A stretch of 34,578 nucleotides of DNA from a bacterium (GTDB lineage: Bacteria > Armatimonadota > Chthonomonadetes > Chthonomonadales > JAMCWF01), in contig JAKBZR010000030.1 in assembly GCA_021842405.1 (NCBI GenBank), positions 1 through 34,578 of the forward strand, in the 5' to 3' direction. The position numbers were made by a program, and so were the translations under genes. Each line of letters starts with the position of its first letter. Within the stretch, counting starts at the first letter, position 1. Shown here one piece after another: positions 1-9,400 of this stretch. Below the pieces are notes generated by a model, which was given only the letters and a program-made list of their open reading frames with translations, had not been told where the DNA came from and made no database searches.

Positions 1-607
1 ATGTCCAAAGAAACACCGGCCACAAAATCAAGAACTTCATACCTTTCGGCGCTCGATTATAGGCGCGCTTCACTTTCCGCCATCGCCGACTGCTCCCGCC
101 TTGGTCGTTATAAATTGAAATAAACAATTTCCCGTCATGCGCCACCGGAATCGCGGCGTACTCCAGCGCCCGCCACATATCGCCGGTGTGATGCAGAACG
201 CCCCACGAGTAGACCACATCGTACTTCCCCAGCGAGGCCAGATACTCCTGATCCAAAGCGGATCCCGGCTCGATCACCCAGTTTGGATCGTCCGGGAAAT
301 AGCGACGTTTCAGCTCGGCGGTGCAGGCGACCGATTGTGGGTCGTAATCAAACGAATGCACATTGGCGCCCAGCCGTCGGGCAGCCAGCGAGAAGAGGCC
401 GCTGCCGCTGCCGATATCGAGAAAGCGCTGACCGGCGAGGTCGCTCACCCCTAACTTTTCCTTCAGGGAGTTCTCCGCGATCTCAATCCTCTGATCATTG
501 AGACTCGATAAGAAACGTTGCCAGTTCTTGCCGAATTCAAACCGCTCGCCGCGGGCGACTTCGGTCGCATGTTGGTTCACCGGCGCATTTGATGCGTCAC
601 TCGACAT
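1..607 (-). CDS. Class I SAM-dependent methyltransferase (partial, cut by window start)
   Basis: The frame is open from the ATG at 607 to the window edge (about 202 codons seen, no stop), so the C-terminus is missing. The SAM-binding motif I is visible as FLDIGSGSGLFSLAARRLGA, followed by an acidic motif II (SFDYDP) and a motif IV-like stretch (YDVVYSWGVLHHTGD). This is the layout of small-molecule or glycan methyltransferases. It is the last visible gene of the exopolysaccharide operon. Its start lies 31 bases inside the end of the upstream glycosyltransferase gene, which indicates translational coupling. I infer that it methylates a sugar or lipid-linked intermediate of the surface polymer; the substrate cannot be read from sequence. 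Confidence 0.88.
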   Translation of the reverse strand, partial: MSSDASNAPVNQHATEVARGERFEFGKNWQRFLSSLNDQRIEIAENSLKEKLGVSDLAGQRFLDIGSGSGLFSLAARRLGANVHSFDYDPQSVACTAELKRRYFPDDPNWVIEPGSALDQEYLASLGKYDVVYSWGVLHHTGDMWRALEYAAIPVAHDGKLFISIYNDQGGSSRRWRKVKRAYNRAPKGMKFLILWPVFLWT

Positions 608-1710
608 ATCACATCCTCCCACAGTCCCATCACCTTTTCCATACCGAACCGCTCGCACACCTCAGGGGCCCTGGCCGCCAATCGGTCTCGTTCTTCTTTA
701 TCCGACATCAGGCGCCCCATCGCAGCGGCTAAGGCATCCACATCGTTCGGCGGGACCAGCAGCCCATCAACCCCATTCCGGATAATTTCCCGTGGCCCGC
801 TGGGGCAGTCGAAGCTGATGACCGGCAGCCCACAAGCCATCGCTTCCAGCAGCGCGTTCGGAAAGCCTTCGGTTCGGGAAGGAGTCACAAAAAGATCGGC
901 GTCATTTAACGCCTCCGCCGGTTTTTTGGTTGTGCCCGGCAACTGCACCCGGCCATTCAGCTCGAGATCGCGCCTTAGCTCCTCCAATGCGGCACGCTCC
1001 GTTCCATCACCGTAGATCACCAGCGACCATTCAGGATGATCGCTGGCGCATTTCTGAAATGCTTTAATCAGCAAATCGAACCCTTTTTCCCTGCTCAGCC
1101 GCCCCATACCTATTATCACGTTATGATCAGGTGCCTTGCAATTTGATGGAGAGATATCGGTTTCAGATACTATTTCAACTGGATTAGGAATAATAAAGAG
1201 TTTTCGATCGGATATAAATTTTTGCGCCCACTGGCGAACTCCCTCACTTTGCACCACTATCGCAGATGCTCTTGGATAAAATTTCGTTCTTAATATTTCA
1301 TAAATACGATTGCCGATTGGTACGCTTAATGGATCGCACCGTTCAGAGACAATAACTGGGATTTTTAGGCCGATTGAAGCGATAAGCGTCAACACATTAG
1401 TACGATCGAGAAAGCTAATAACTAATTGTGGGCGCGTTGACATAATCGCCTTACGCAATTGTATTACACGCCAAATTAAATTTTTAATTGTCCAGCCGAT
1501 GTTCGGTGATTCCCTCATTAAATCAAGCCCAATTCGGCGAACATCGGAATTTAATTTATAGAAGTCTTGTTTGGCTAAGCTATATGTAATCAACGATATT
1601 TCATGACCACGCTCAGCCCAGTAGTTGGCCATTTTGGACATCACCCGCTCGGCGCCGCCCGGTCCTAATTGGGATATGACGAGAGTTATTCGCATGGTAG
1701 GGTTTTTCAT
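577..1710 (-). CDS. GT4-family glycosyltransferase
   Basis: The protein has the two Rossmann halves of a GT-B enzyme. The N-terminal acceptor side starts with the glycine-rich loop LGPGGAERV. The C-terminal nucleotide-sugar side carries GMGRLSREKGFDLLIKAF and the EX7E signature in SRTEGFPNALLEAM, followed by GLPVISFDCPSGPREII. These are hallmarks of retaining family GT4 enzymes. It should add one sugar to a lipid-linked repeat unit at the cytoplasmic face of the membrane. I chose the ATG at 1710 because it overlaps the stop of the upstream methyltransferase in an ATGA arrangement; the ATG at 1695 (MRITLV) is the alternative, and a start at 1734 would overlap further. The gene is visibly more AT-rich than the export genes upstream, as often seen for exchanged polysaccharide genes. 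Donor and acceptor are unknown. Confidence 0.92.
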   Translation of the reverse strand: MKNPTMRITLVISQLGPGGAERVMSKMANYWAERGHEISLITYSLAKQDFYKLNSDVRRIGLDLMRESPNIGWTIKNLIWRVIQLRKAIMSTRPQLVISFLDRTNVLTLIASIGLKIPVIVSERCDPLSVPIGNRIYEILRTKFYPRASAIVVQSEGVRQWAQKFISDRKLFIIPNPVEIVSETDISPSNCKAPDHNVIIGMGRLSREKGFDLLIKAFQKCASDHPEWSLVIYGDGTERAALEELRRDLELNGRVQLPGTTKKPAEALNDADLFVTPSRTEGFPNALLEAMACGLPVISFDCPSGPREIIRNGVDGLLVPPNDVDALAAAMGRLMSDKEERDRLAARAPEVCERFGMEKVMGLWEDVICRVTHQMRR

Positions 1711-2525
1711 GTAGAAATCTTCTGTGCTACGCAATAGATATAAGGCGATGTAAAGCGATTGGGTCGAAAAAGCCAGGGTAATTTGTCTTCAAAAACCCAG
1801 CATAGTTTAGTTAATCTAACAATTGATTTGTGGAGGAATGGATATAACAATTGGTTACGGTATCTATCATAAACTAAAACTCCAAGATTTAAAAATAAAA
1901 AATACCTGCAATCAATGATATTAAATCCGTTTTCTTTATGGGATCTGATTAAATCCACATTACTCATGGGTACATGAATGTCATAAACCTCACGATCCAA
2001 TCTTTTTTGCAGCCATCCCGGCAGCCCTTTGAGATTTGGTATATTGGTTATGAGGACGCCGCCCGGTTTCAGGAAATTCTTTATTGAGGCTAGCGCTGAA
2101 TCAGTGTTCTTAAAATGCTCCAGCACGCCGAAGGATATCACATAATCATACGCGCCGATACACCTTTCGGGTGGGTCGAATAGGTCAGCCTGAATGATAT
2201 CCCCTTTGATTTTTTCTCTCTCCAATATTCTTCTTGCTGAATCGCAACCGATTTCTGAATAATCCAATCCGGAAACTTGCATGCCGAACTGGCTAGCGAA
2301 GTAGGGGAGCCATACAGAGCGCGCGCAACCAATTTCCAATAACCTTTTCCCGCTAGTGGCATCTCTGCCAAATACAGACACCAGGTAATGGTGAGTTCGC
2401 CAGTTCACGTAATTATCCCAAAATGCTGTCACCTCCCTTTTTTCAGGATACAATGGGCGTGGTAGAGAAGTGGTATCCCATAGGCGATCCCAATAAGTTT
2501 TTCCAGCCTTGTCATTGTCGTGCAC
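1707..2525 (-). CDS. Class I SAM-dependent methyltransferase
   Basis: A 272-residue protein with a Methyltransf_11/23-like core. Motif I is RLLEIGCARSVWLPYFAS, followed by VSGLDYSEIG (motif II), GDIIQADLFDP and YDYVISFGVLEHFKN (motif IV), then LKPGGVLITNIPN (motif V). Motif I has Cys-Ala-Arg where Gly-x-Gly is usual, so the SAM loop is slightly degenerate, but the rest is intact. It overlaps the flippase gene by 14 bases and the glycosyltransferase by 4 bases, so it is cotranscribed with them. A role in modifying the surface polymer or its lipid carrier is inferred from context. The gene is AT-rich relative to the flanking export genes. Confidence 0.88.
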   Translation of the reverse strand: MHDNDKAGKTYWDRLWDTTSLPRPLYPEKREVTAFWDNYVNWRTHHYLVSVFGRDATSGKRLLEIGCARSVWLPYFASQFGMQVSGLDYSEIGCDSARRILEREKIKGDIIQADLFDPPERCIGAYDYVISFGVLEHFKNTDSALASIKNFLKPGGVLITNIPNLKGLPGWLQKRLDREVYDIHVPMSNVDLIRSHKENGFNIIDCRYFLFLNLGVLVYDRYRNQLLYPFLHKSIVRLTKLCWVFEDKLPWLFRPNRFTSPYIYCVAQKIST

Positions 2526-3942
2526 GAATCACCTCTTTTCGGAAAACGATCATTAGAACAGTAAATAGATAGGCAAAAGAAATAATATATACAAATACAG
2601 TAGAAAGCCCGATCCCCGCCACACCCATTCGAATCATAAAGATATAGTTTAGGACGGCATTGATGATAACATTGATAACCGCACCATACATCAGCAAGCG
2701 GTTGGCTTTTAACGCCGAGATTAACCTTACTACCAGTATCCCCAGCGTGTAAAACGGTATCTCCAGCAGCAGCATCATCTGTACCCGTGAAACCACCTGG
2801 GTATCGGCGGCGGTGAAGGCGCCCCGCTGGTAAAGTAGCCGCACGATCGGCTCGGATAATACCACCAATCCGATCGTCAACGGAATAGTGGTCAGCACGA
2901 TCAGCCGGAAATAGGTTTTCAGGGTGTGCCGAACCGCCGCCCAATCCTCATGAGCCACCATCTTCGAGAAATGCGGCAACACCGCACTACCCAGCGCGGC
3001 CGTTCCGATGGCGGTCACCACCGCTACAATTCGGGTACCGTAGCTCAACTCCGAAACGGCGCCCCGACCCAGCATCGCCGCCATCGCCTGATCAATGAGT
3101 GGGGACACACCCATGATCAGGGCGCCCGCAACCATCGGAGTGAACTGTTTCAATACGATCTTGGTATTCGGATCGAGTTCCGGCCGCCGCAGTATCAGCG
3201 AAAGCTCTCTACGCCGAAGCGCTCTGCCCAGCAATGAGGCTTGAATCACGGCGCCCAGCAAAGTTCCGACCGCTACCGCATAGATTCCCCAAATTCGGGC
3301 CAACACGATGACGAAAATCATCGAGCCGAGCGAAGGCAGCGCCGGAACGAGCGCGGCCAGCGCAAATTTCTCATCCGCATTCAGCACCGTGGTCCAGATC
3401 GTCGCTAATCCATTGATCACTAAAATCGGGATCAATAGATAGAAAAGATGCTCGGCCAGCGCCAGTTTTGTTCCGCTGAAACTCGAACCCAATAAGCGCA
3501 ACAAAACTGGACTCAATACAATTAGCAAAAGAACTAAGCCGCTGAGCAACCCCACCGTCAAGGTCATAATGTTGGAGAATAGGCGCTGGGCGGCTTCGTT
3601 CCCATCCCGTTCGCGCACCTGTATGAAAGTCGGCATAAAGGCGGCGTAAAAAGACCCGGCCACGATGTTGGCGCCGAAATTGGGGATGATAAAGGCGATT
3701 AGAAAGGCGTCCATCGCGTCGCCGGCGCCGAATTGACGGGCCACCACTATTGTATTGCCGATAGAGAAAAGCCGCACCAGAAGCGTCATACCGCCAACCG
3801 TGAGCGCGGCCGAAAAGATGCGCCGGTTTACGGAGCGCTCTTGCCAGCGATTCCAGCGATTAACATGTGCCCGTACCGTTTCTATCATTTCTATTGTATC
3901 TATCGGATGCGGCCGATCATAGGCGGCGATTTCCGCAGCCAC
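2512..3942 (-). CDS. murJ: MurJ/MviN-family lipid-linked oligosaccharide flippase
   Basis: A hydrophobic protein of up to 476 residues with about 14 predicted membrane segments and the MurJ/MviN pattern. The start includes FSIGNTIVVARQFGAGDAMD and FIIPNFGANIVAGSFYAAFM. The middle carries the family stretch MVAGALIMGVSPLIDQAMAA, and the later SEPIVRLLYQRGAF matches MurJ helix 10-11. MurJ proteins flip undecaprenyl-linked lipid II. Inside a polysaccharide operon, a MurJ homologue more likely flips the polymer repeat unit, acting like Wzx, so the symbol is used in the family sense. Two starts are possible: 3942, which overlaps the epimerase end by 43 bases, and the ATG at 3888, just after the epimerase stop. 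Neither has a clear ribosome binding site. Confidence 0.88.
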   Translation of the reverse strand: MAAEIAAYDRPHPIDTIEMIETVRAHVNRWNRWQERSVNRRIFSAALTVGGMTLLVRLFSIGNTIVVARQFGAGDAMDAFLIAFIIPNFGANIVAGSFYAAFMPTFIQVRERDGNEAAQRLFSNIMTLTVGLLSGLVLLLIVLSPVLLRLLGSSFSGTKLALAEHLFYLLIPILVINGLATIWTTVLNADEKFALAALVPALPSLGSMIFVIVLARIWGIYAVAVGTLLGAVIQASLLGRALRRRELSLILRRPELDPNTKIVLKQFTPMVAGALIMGVSPLIDQAMAAMLGRGAVSELSYGTRIVAVVTAIGTAALGSAVLPHFSKMVAHEDWAAVRHTLKTYFRLIVLTTIPLTIGLVVLSEPIVRLLYQRGAFTAADTQVVSRVQMMLLLEIPFYTLGILVVRLISALKANRLLMYGAVINVIINAVLNYIFMIRMGVAGIGLSTVFVYIISFAYLFTVLMIVFRKEVIRARQ

Positions 3943-4877
3943 TCCGCATACTTTTTCAGCCCCTCCTCAATGGAGGTGCGCGGCCGGTAGCCCAGCAGGG
4001 ATGCCGCCTTGCTCACATCGGCATAGGTGATCTCCACGTCGCCCGGCTGCATCGGCTGGTGAATGAGGTTCGGCTCAAGTTCCAGCGTCTTGTAGATCGT
4101 CTCAACCAGATAACTCAGCGAAACCGTCTTTGAGTTTCCCAGGTTGATGATCTCGAAACCCAGGCCGCCCACCCGGTCCAACACGGCAGTCACACCATCA
4201 ATTATATCCTCAATGTAGGTGTAGTCGCGCTGGGTGGCGCCGTCGCCGAAAATCTCGATCGGCTCACCCTTCATCGCCCGCCGGCAGAATTTCGAGATCG
4301 CCATATCGGGGCGCTGTCTCGGCCCATAGACAGTAAAAAACCGCAGGCAGGCGATATGCATCCCATAGAGATGATGAAACACACCGGCGACCAGCTCGCC
4401 GGCTCGTTTGCTGGCGGCGTAGGGCGAGATGGGCAGGTTGACCGGATCCTCCTCACTGAATGGGACTTTGGTATTGGCGCCGTATACCGAAGAGGACGAG
4501 GCCAGCACCAATTGGTTGACGCCGGCTATCCGAGCCGACTGTAAAATATTGGTGAGCCCCTCCACATTCACGCGCTGGTAACCGGCCGGGTCCTCCAGTG
4601 AGGGTCGCACCCCAGCCTTGGCCGCCAAGTGGACGATTTTATCCGGCTTCAATTTATTGAATAGGTTGCCAAGGTTTTCCGCATCCAAAATATCGCCCCG
4701 AACCAGCATAAACCTATCCTCTGATAGCGACCTTTGAAGATTGGCTTCCTTCAGAGCCACATCATAATAGGGATCGAAGTTATCGTAGCCGATGACCCGG
4801 TCTCCCTGCTGCAGCAACCGCTCACAGAGGTGCGAGCCGATGAAGCCGGCCGCACCCGTAACGAATATGGTGGAAAT
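3900..4877 (-). CDS. NAD-dependent sugar-nucleotide epimerase/dehydratase (UDP-glucuronate 4-epimerase-like)
   Basis: An extended short-chain dehydrogenase. The NAD-binding Rossmann motif TGAAGFIGSH is encoded at about 4859-4830. The catalytic Ser and YxxxK follow as LASSSSVYG and YAASKRAGE, then LRFFTVYGPRQRPDMAI, typical of UDP-glucuronate/UDP-galactose 4-epimerases of capsule loci. An ORF restricted to ATG, GTG or TTG would begin only at 4817 and would lose the NAD motif, which cannot be right. The frame stays open upstream, and a strong Shine-Dalgarno AAAGGAG (4893-4887) lies 9 bases before an in-frame ATT at 4877. That gives (M)STIFVTGAAGFIGSH, a textbook N-terminus, so I place the start at this non-standard AUU codon. 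The likely product is a UDP-sugar precursor for the polymer. Confidence 0.85.
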   Translation of the reverse strand: MSTIFVTGAAGFIGSHLCERLLQQGDRVIGYDNFDPYYDVALKEANLQRSLSEDRFMLVRGDILDAENLGNLFNKLKPDKIVHLAAKAGVRPSLEDPAGYQRVNVEGLTNILQSARIAGVNQLVLASSSSVYGANTKVPFSEEDPVNLPISPYAASKRAGELVAGVFHHLYGMHIACLRFFTVYGPRQRPDMAISKFCRRAMKGEPIEIFGDGATQRDYTYIEDIIDGVTAVLDRVGGLGFEIINLGNSKTVSLSYLVETIYKTLELEPNLIHQPMQPGDVEITYADVSKAASLLGYRPRTSIEEGLKKYAEWLRKSPPMIGRIR

Positions 4878-4939
4878 GAATGGTCTCTCCTTTCGATAAA
4901 ATGGGAGGCTCGTGCGACTTGACCAAGGAATGAAACTGC

Positions 4940-6379
4940 TTACGGGGTGATTTTGTCATTCATGCGCGAAGGCGTATCCGAATCGGACTTGATATCGGTC
5001 AGCGATTCGGAATCAACTAATGCGCGCCCGGCCATAAACGCCCCGAAACCAATAATGATGCCGATGAAGCCGGCCGCCACCGTATCGAATAACGTGCGGG
5101 GTGAGTAGGGGGCGGTCGGAAGTCCGGGTTTATCAATTGTTACGAATGAGGTGGCGTCACGAGCTTCGGCGATTCGAGCCAACTCGGTTTGGGTGGCCAG
5201 CAGTTCGGTGAGATTTTCATTGGCCTGCAGCTCATGCTGAATCTGCTCCTCTTTTATTTTCCAGGCGGGGAGTTTTGACAGCTCATTTTTCAGCTTGTCC
5301 ACCACCTTACTCATCCCTGCTGTCTCAGCGTCAGCCTCAACCTTTTTCGCGTAGAGCGCAGCGACCTCCGGCGCGATATTCAGCTTTAATGCGTGGGCTT
5401 CGCGTATCGCTTCGGCTCGAAGCTGTTTTCGAGCGATATCGAGCTGCACTTTCAATTGCCGATACTGGGGATTATCGGGACCAAAGCTGGCGCCGGCCAG
5501 CGCCACCTCTCCCTCGAGCTCCTGAACCTGCGCCCGCTCATGTTTGGCAAAAGGCTCGGCCGATGGCAGTGCATTGATTGAGTTCACCGTATTCCACGCC
5601 GCACCGGTTGACCACTTAAGTTGCGCATTGATAGACGCATCGGTTATTTTCGCCTGGGTATATTGCGTCTCCAGGTTGGATACCATCTTAGCCAGATCGC
5701 TGTTGGAGCTGGACATCGTCATCAACGTTGAGGGCGCCATCTCTTCGATATCGAGCAGCCGCTCCCGTAATGTTTTATTTCGCTCGCGCGCAAGCCGAAG
5801 TCTGCCCTCCAAAAAGACCCTATTTCGATGAGCTACGTTCAGGCTGAGTACATTGGATAGCTTTTGAAAAGTTTGAACGAAGCTCTTAGCGATAATGGAG
5901 GCGCGGTGAGGGTTTGTATCCTCCGCCGCCACATCCAGCAGACCGTTTTCATCAATTTTGAAGCTGACATGGGTGCTGAGACGTTTCCAGGCCGCTCCCG
6001 CATTCATGTGCCACACTTTAGGTAGGTCGAGCTGCTTCATCACGATGTTCTTTGCCCTGGCGCTGGATAGCACCGCGATGGCCACGTCGGGCCCAGTTCC
6101 AATCAACGGGGAGCTGACCAGTCCGCCCAATAGGGGCACCTGTGACGAGGCGCCCGAAGCACCGAGCACGTGCTCGCCGCCGATTCTGCTCAAGAGGGAT
6201 TGGGCGCCGCTTTGCATCGCGTTGGGGAAGAACAGGGTGGTATCCGACCGGTACCAGGGAGTGAGAAGATGGCAGATCACAAAAGTGATAAGCGCCGCCG
6301 CAATTCCCAACCCTGGAATAATCCAAATCGGCACCAAAGAGGTCTCTCGAAACGAAAACCGCATTATGCCCGTGCCCAC
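4940..6379 (-). CDS. Wzz/GumC-family polysaccharide chain-length determinant (no kinase domain)
   Basis: A 479-residue polysaccharide co-polymerase. A first membrane helix lies near residues 15-37 (VPIWIIPGLGIAAALITFVI). A long periplasmic, largely helical coiled-coil domain follows, with many Lys/Glu/Gln heptads at about 180-400. The proline-rich segment GLPTAPYSPRTLF stands just before the second membrane helix near 430-450 (VAAGFIGIIIGFGAFMAG), as in Wzz and GumC proteins. No Walker-A BY-kinase domain is fused. Such proteins sit in the inner membrane, set polymer length and dock to the outer-membrane exporter, here the SLBB protein upstream. Start choice is open between GTG 6379 and ATG 6364; neither has a strong ribosome binding site. 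Confidence 0.9.
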   Translation of the reverse strand: MGTGIMRFSFRETSLVPIWIIPGLGIAAALITFVICHLLTPWYRSDTTLFFPNAMQSGAQSLLSRIGGEHVLGASGASSQVPLLGGLVSSPLIGTGPDVAIAVLSSARAKNIVMKQLDLPKVWHMNAGAAWKRLSTHVSFKIDENGLLDVAAEDTNPHRASIIAKSFVQTFQKLSNVLSLNVAHRNRVFLEGRLRLARERNKTLRERLLDIEEMAPSTLMTMSSSNSDLAKMVSNLETQYTQAKITDASINAQLKWSTGAAWNTVNSINALPSAEPFAKHERAQVQELEGEVALAGASFGPDNPQYRQLKVQLDIARKQLRAEAIREAHALKLNIAPEVAALYAKKVEADAETAGMSKVVDKLKNELSKLPAWKIKEEQIQHELQANENLTELLATQTELARIAEARDATSFVTIDKPGLPTAPYSPRTLFDTVAAGFIGIIIGFGAFMAGRALVDSESLTDIKSDSDTPSRMNDKITP

Positions 6380-6467
6380 TCAAAGGAAGTTTTTTGAGAT
6401 TGCACGGTGAGGCCATCGCTTCCAGTGCCGGTAGATCCTGGTCGGTGTTGCAGAGCTTGCTTGATCA

Positions 6468-9400
6468 TCACAGGTTCAATACTCTTGAAACAATGGCGTA
6501 GATCAGCGCCGAGCTGGTCAGGGTGCGAATGATGCTGTCAATCTGGCTGGTGCTACTGGTAAGCCGAGCGGCCATCACTTTGGTGGGAACTACGATCATA
6601 TCGCCGGGCTGTATCTTACCGGCGTGTTTCTGCAAGAACATACCGCCGCCTAATCGCACCACCTCAATTCGACTTTTCGCCGCATCGGGTGAAAAGCCGC
6701 CGCAGTGATTTACGTAGTATTGGACACCCTGCCCCTTCTTATACGGCACCGCTTGATTGACCCCTATCGCGCCGACAACCTGTACGGTTGAGGGTATTTC
6801 CGGAACATCAATTGAATCGCCGTCTTTCAGCAAAATATCTGCGCTCGATTTAGGGTCTTTCAGCGCCTTCTCCAGATTTATCGTTACATTGCCGTTCGGC
6901 GCCAGATCAGCGGCGGTGAGCGGTCGGGCTGGAGTGACGAGCTGAGTGGCGTAAAGCTGTTGAGCGCCGGCCGCGATTCCGGAATTGGTCGTTCCGGCAG
7001 CCGGAGTTACTCCCAGACCGGAAATTGGTATCGGCAGTTGTGGCTGAGCGGCTTTTCCGATCGCCTTGATCCGCTCCACATCGGCCTGCGCTTGCTCACG
7101 ATGGTAGTCCGCCTCATTGATGATAGCGTTTAATTGATTGACGATTGACGCCATCTTTTCTTGGTCGGCGGTGGTCAAGTATTGCGATTTGCGATGAAAT
7201 GAAGCGCCTTGCGGAAAGGCATCCGAGCGCAGCCCGCCGGCTTCTTGGATCGCATCGCTGAGTCGGGTTAGTCGCCCGGTCAATATAACCGGACCTGGGT
7301 GTTTGACGGCTCCATCCACGGTGACTACAAATGGCTTTGGCTGATAGTTGCCCTGGCCTTGCACGGTAACCACGTCACCATCCCGCAGCACCGGGTCGTC
7401 GCCAAGCGGAAGTGATGGCCCGGCGGCGCCGCCGATCAACTGAATCTTGACCGGCTTGGTGTTGGTGTTTTCACGCGCGTGGCCGATGTACACTTCGGTT
7501 GCCACATTGGGCAGAAATCCACCAGCCAGCTTTATCAAATCACTGAGATGCATTCCGATGCCGCGAGGATAGTTGCCCGGCATCAAGACTTGGCCTTTGA
7601 TTGAGACCTCATGCTGCGGAACGAAAGCGGCCTGATTTGCAGAGTAAACGATCAAGGTATCGTTGTCCTTCAAGACCGGACCATCTTCGTTACCGGCAAC
7701 TATCGGATCGAGGTCTACGTAGTCGTATGAAAACTCACCGGTACCCGTCTGATGGAGCAGCACGGCGCGATGGGTGTAAGCATCCGGTGTGGGTCCGCCC
7801 GCCTCCAAGAGCAAATCCTTAAGGTGCATATCGTGAGCGAGATAGTAATCACCCGGTCGCTGAATCGCGCCATTGATCGTCACCGTTCGGCTCCCAATCC
7901 ATGAGACCTGGTCCCGGGCATAGACTTTCAGCGAATCCCAAGGCTTAAGCTCCACATCGGCTGCCGGATCGCCAGCTAGCGCCTTCTTTAAATCAATCGG
8001 AATAAGCGCTAACGTGTTATCGGATCGGTAGCGGTACAGGTCGGCGCGGGCGGTGTAGGCTTCGTCCCGAAGGCCCCTTGCCAGCATCAAAAGATCGGAA
8101 ACTTTCATTCCTGGATGATAGGCGTACTCGCCTGGTAGCTCCACCGCCCCCTGAACGGTGACTTTATTGGTAATGACTGACCGAACGGAAAATACATCCA
8201 CCCGATCTCCATCATAAAGGGGCGTTTTGGCGGCCAGCACCGGGTTGTTTGCATCCACATCCTTAATGATGCGAGACTGGCCCGGGTTTACGGTCGTGAT
8301 TTGCACCTGCTGAGCGACGCCGGAAGGTTTAATCCCGCCCGCATACTGGAGCGCATCGGCTAAAGTCTCACCGGGCTTTAATTCATAGATGCCGGGATTT
8401 CGTACCTCACCGCTGATGCTCACCTGGGTGCCTCTCGGTGGGATGTAGAGGACATCACCGGGTTGCAAGACGATATCGTTGATTTTGGCGCCGGTTATCA
8501 GAAATTTATAGAAGTCAATATTGTCTATAACCTTTCCGTTTCGGCGCACCTCAATATCGCGGTAACTTCCATTCGGCGAGGGGCCGCCCGTTGCGTAGAG
8601 CAAATCCATCGCGGTCACAACCGCTGGAACCTGGTAGGTGCCCGGCGCGTAGGATTCTCCGCTGACGATGACCGGCATGGTGCGCAAGTCTTTCAGCGTT
8701 ACGCTGACCTGTGCATCCCGATAGACCCGCCGGACCTCATCCTGTATCACCATTTGCGCCTGTGACAACGACTGCCCGCGCACAACGATCCGCCCAACTC
8801 CATCCAGCGTGATGCCGCCCTCTTGATCCACCGTCACCGTCTGGGAGTGCATCTGCATCATGGGGCTCCAGTATCGAATGGTGAGCACATCGCCCCCGGA
8901 AAGCTGATAGTTTGAAGGCGCCGATGCGGCCACGTTTTGATAGAGCATCGCTAATGGGTCCACAACCATCCGATAGGCGTTTAGGTTCTCACCGCTAGAC
9001 GCTCCGTATTGATTGCTCGGCGGGGAATATGGACTGGTAAATGGGTAACTTGGGCTGCCGGATAAATAGGGCAATCCGGTTGCTCCCGGCGTTGGATTGC
9101 CATAAGGTTGAGCGGGGTAGGGTGTCTGGTCTGGAACTTGGCTGTATTGATTAGGGCTTACCACCGGAACCGAAGGAGCTGCGACCGTGCCGCTGGTTGC
9201 GTTCAGGTTGGGCGTCGGCAGAATCCCGGCCGCTCGAAGGGTGGCTATATCTTCAAAGGTGGCTTTGGATGACTTGACCCTCTCTACCGCGTTTGGGACG
9301 TTGGGTGGATACAGGCGCAGATCGAGATTGGCCGGTATTTTGTAGGTGGCAAGCTCCGCCGGTGTGAGGGGCGCGGTAGATGATCCCGATAGCGGCAGTA

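Noticed and set aside
137-454. Plus-strand ORF at the left edge
   Set aside because: The opposite strand carries a clear SAM methyltransferase motif set.
4940-6379. Wzc-type BY-kinase
   Set aside because: No Walker A/B motifs or Tyr-rich tail; the protein ends shortly after the second membrane helix.
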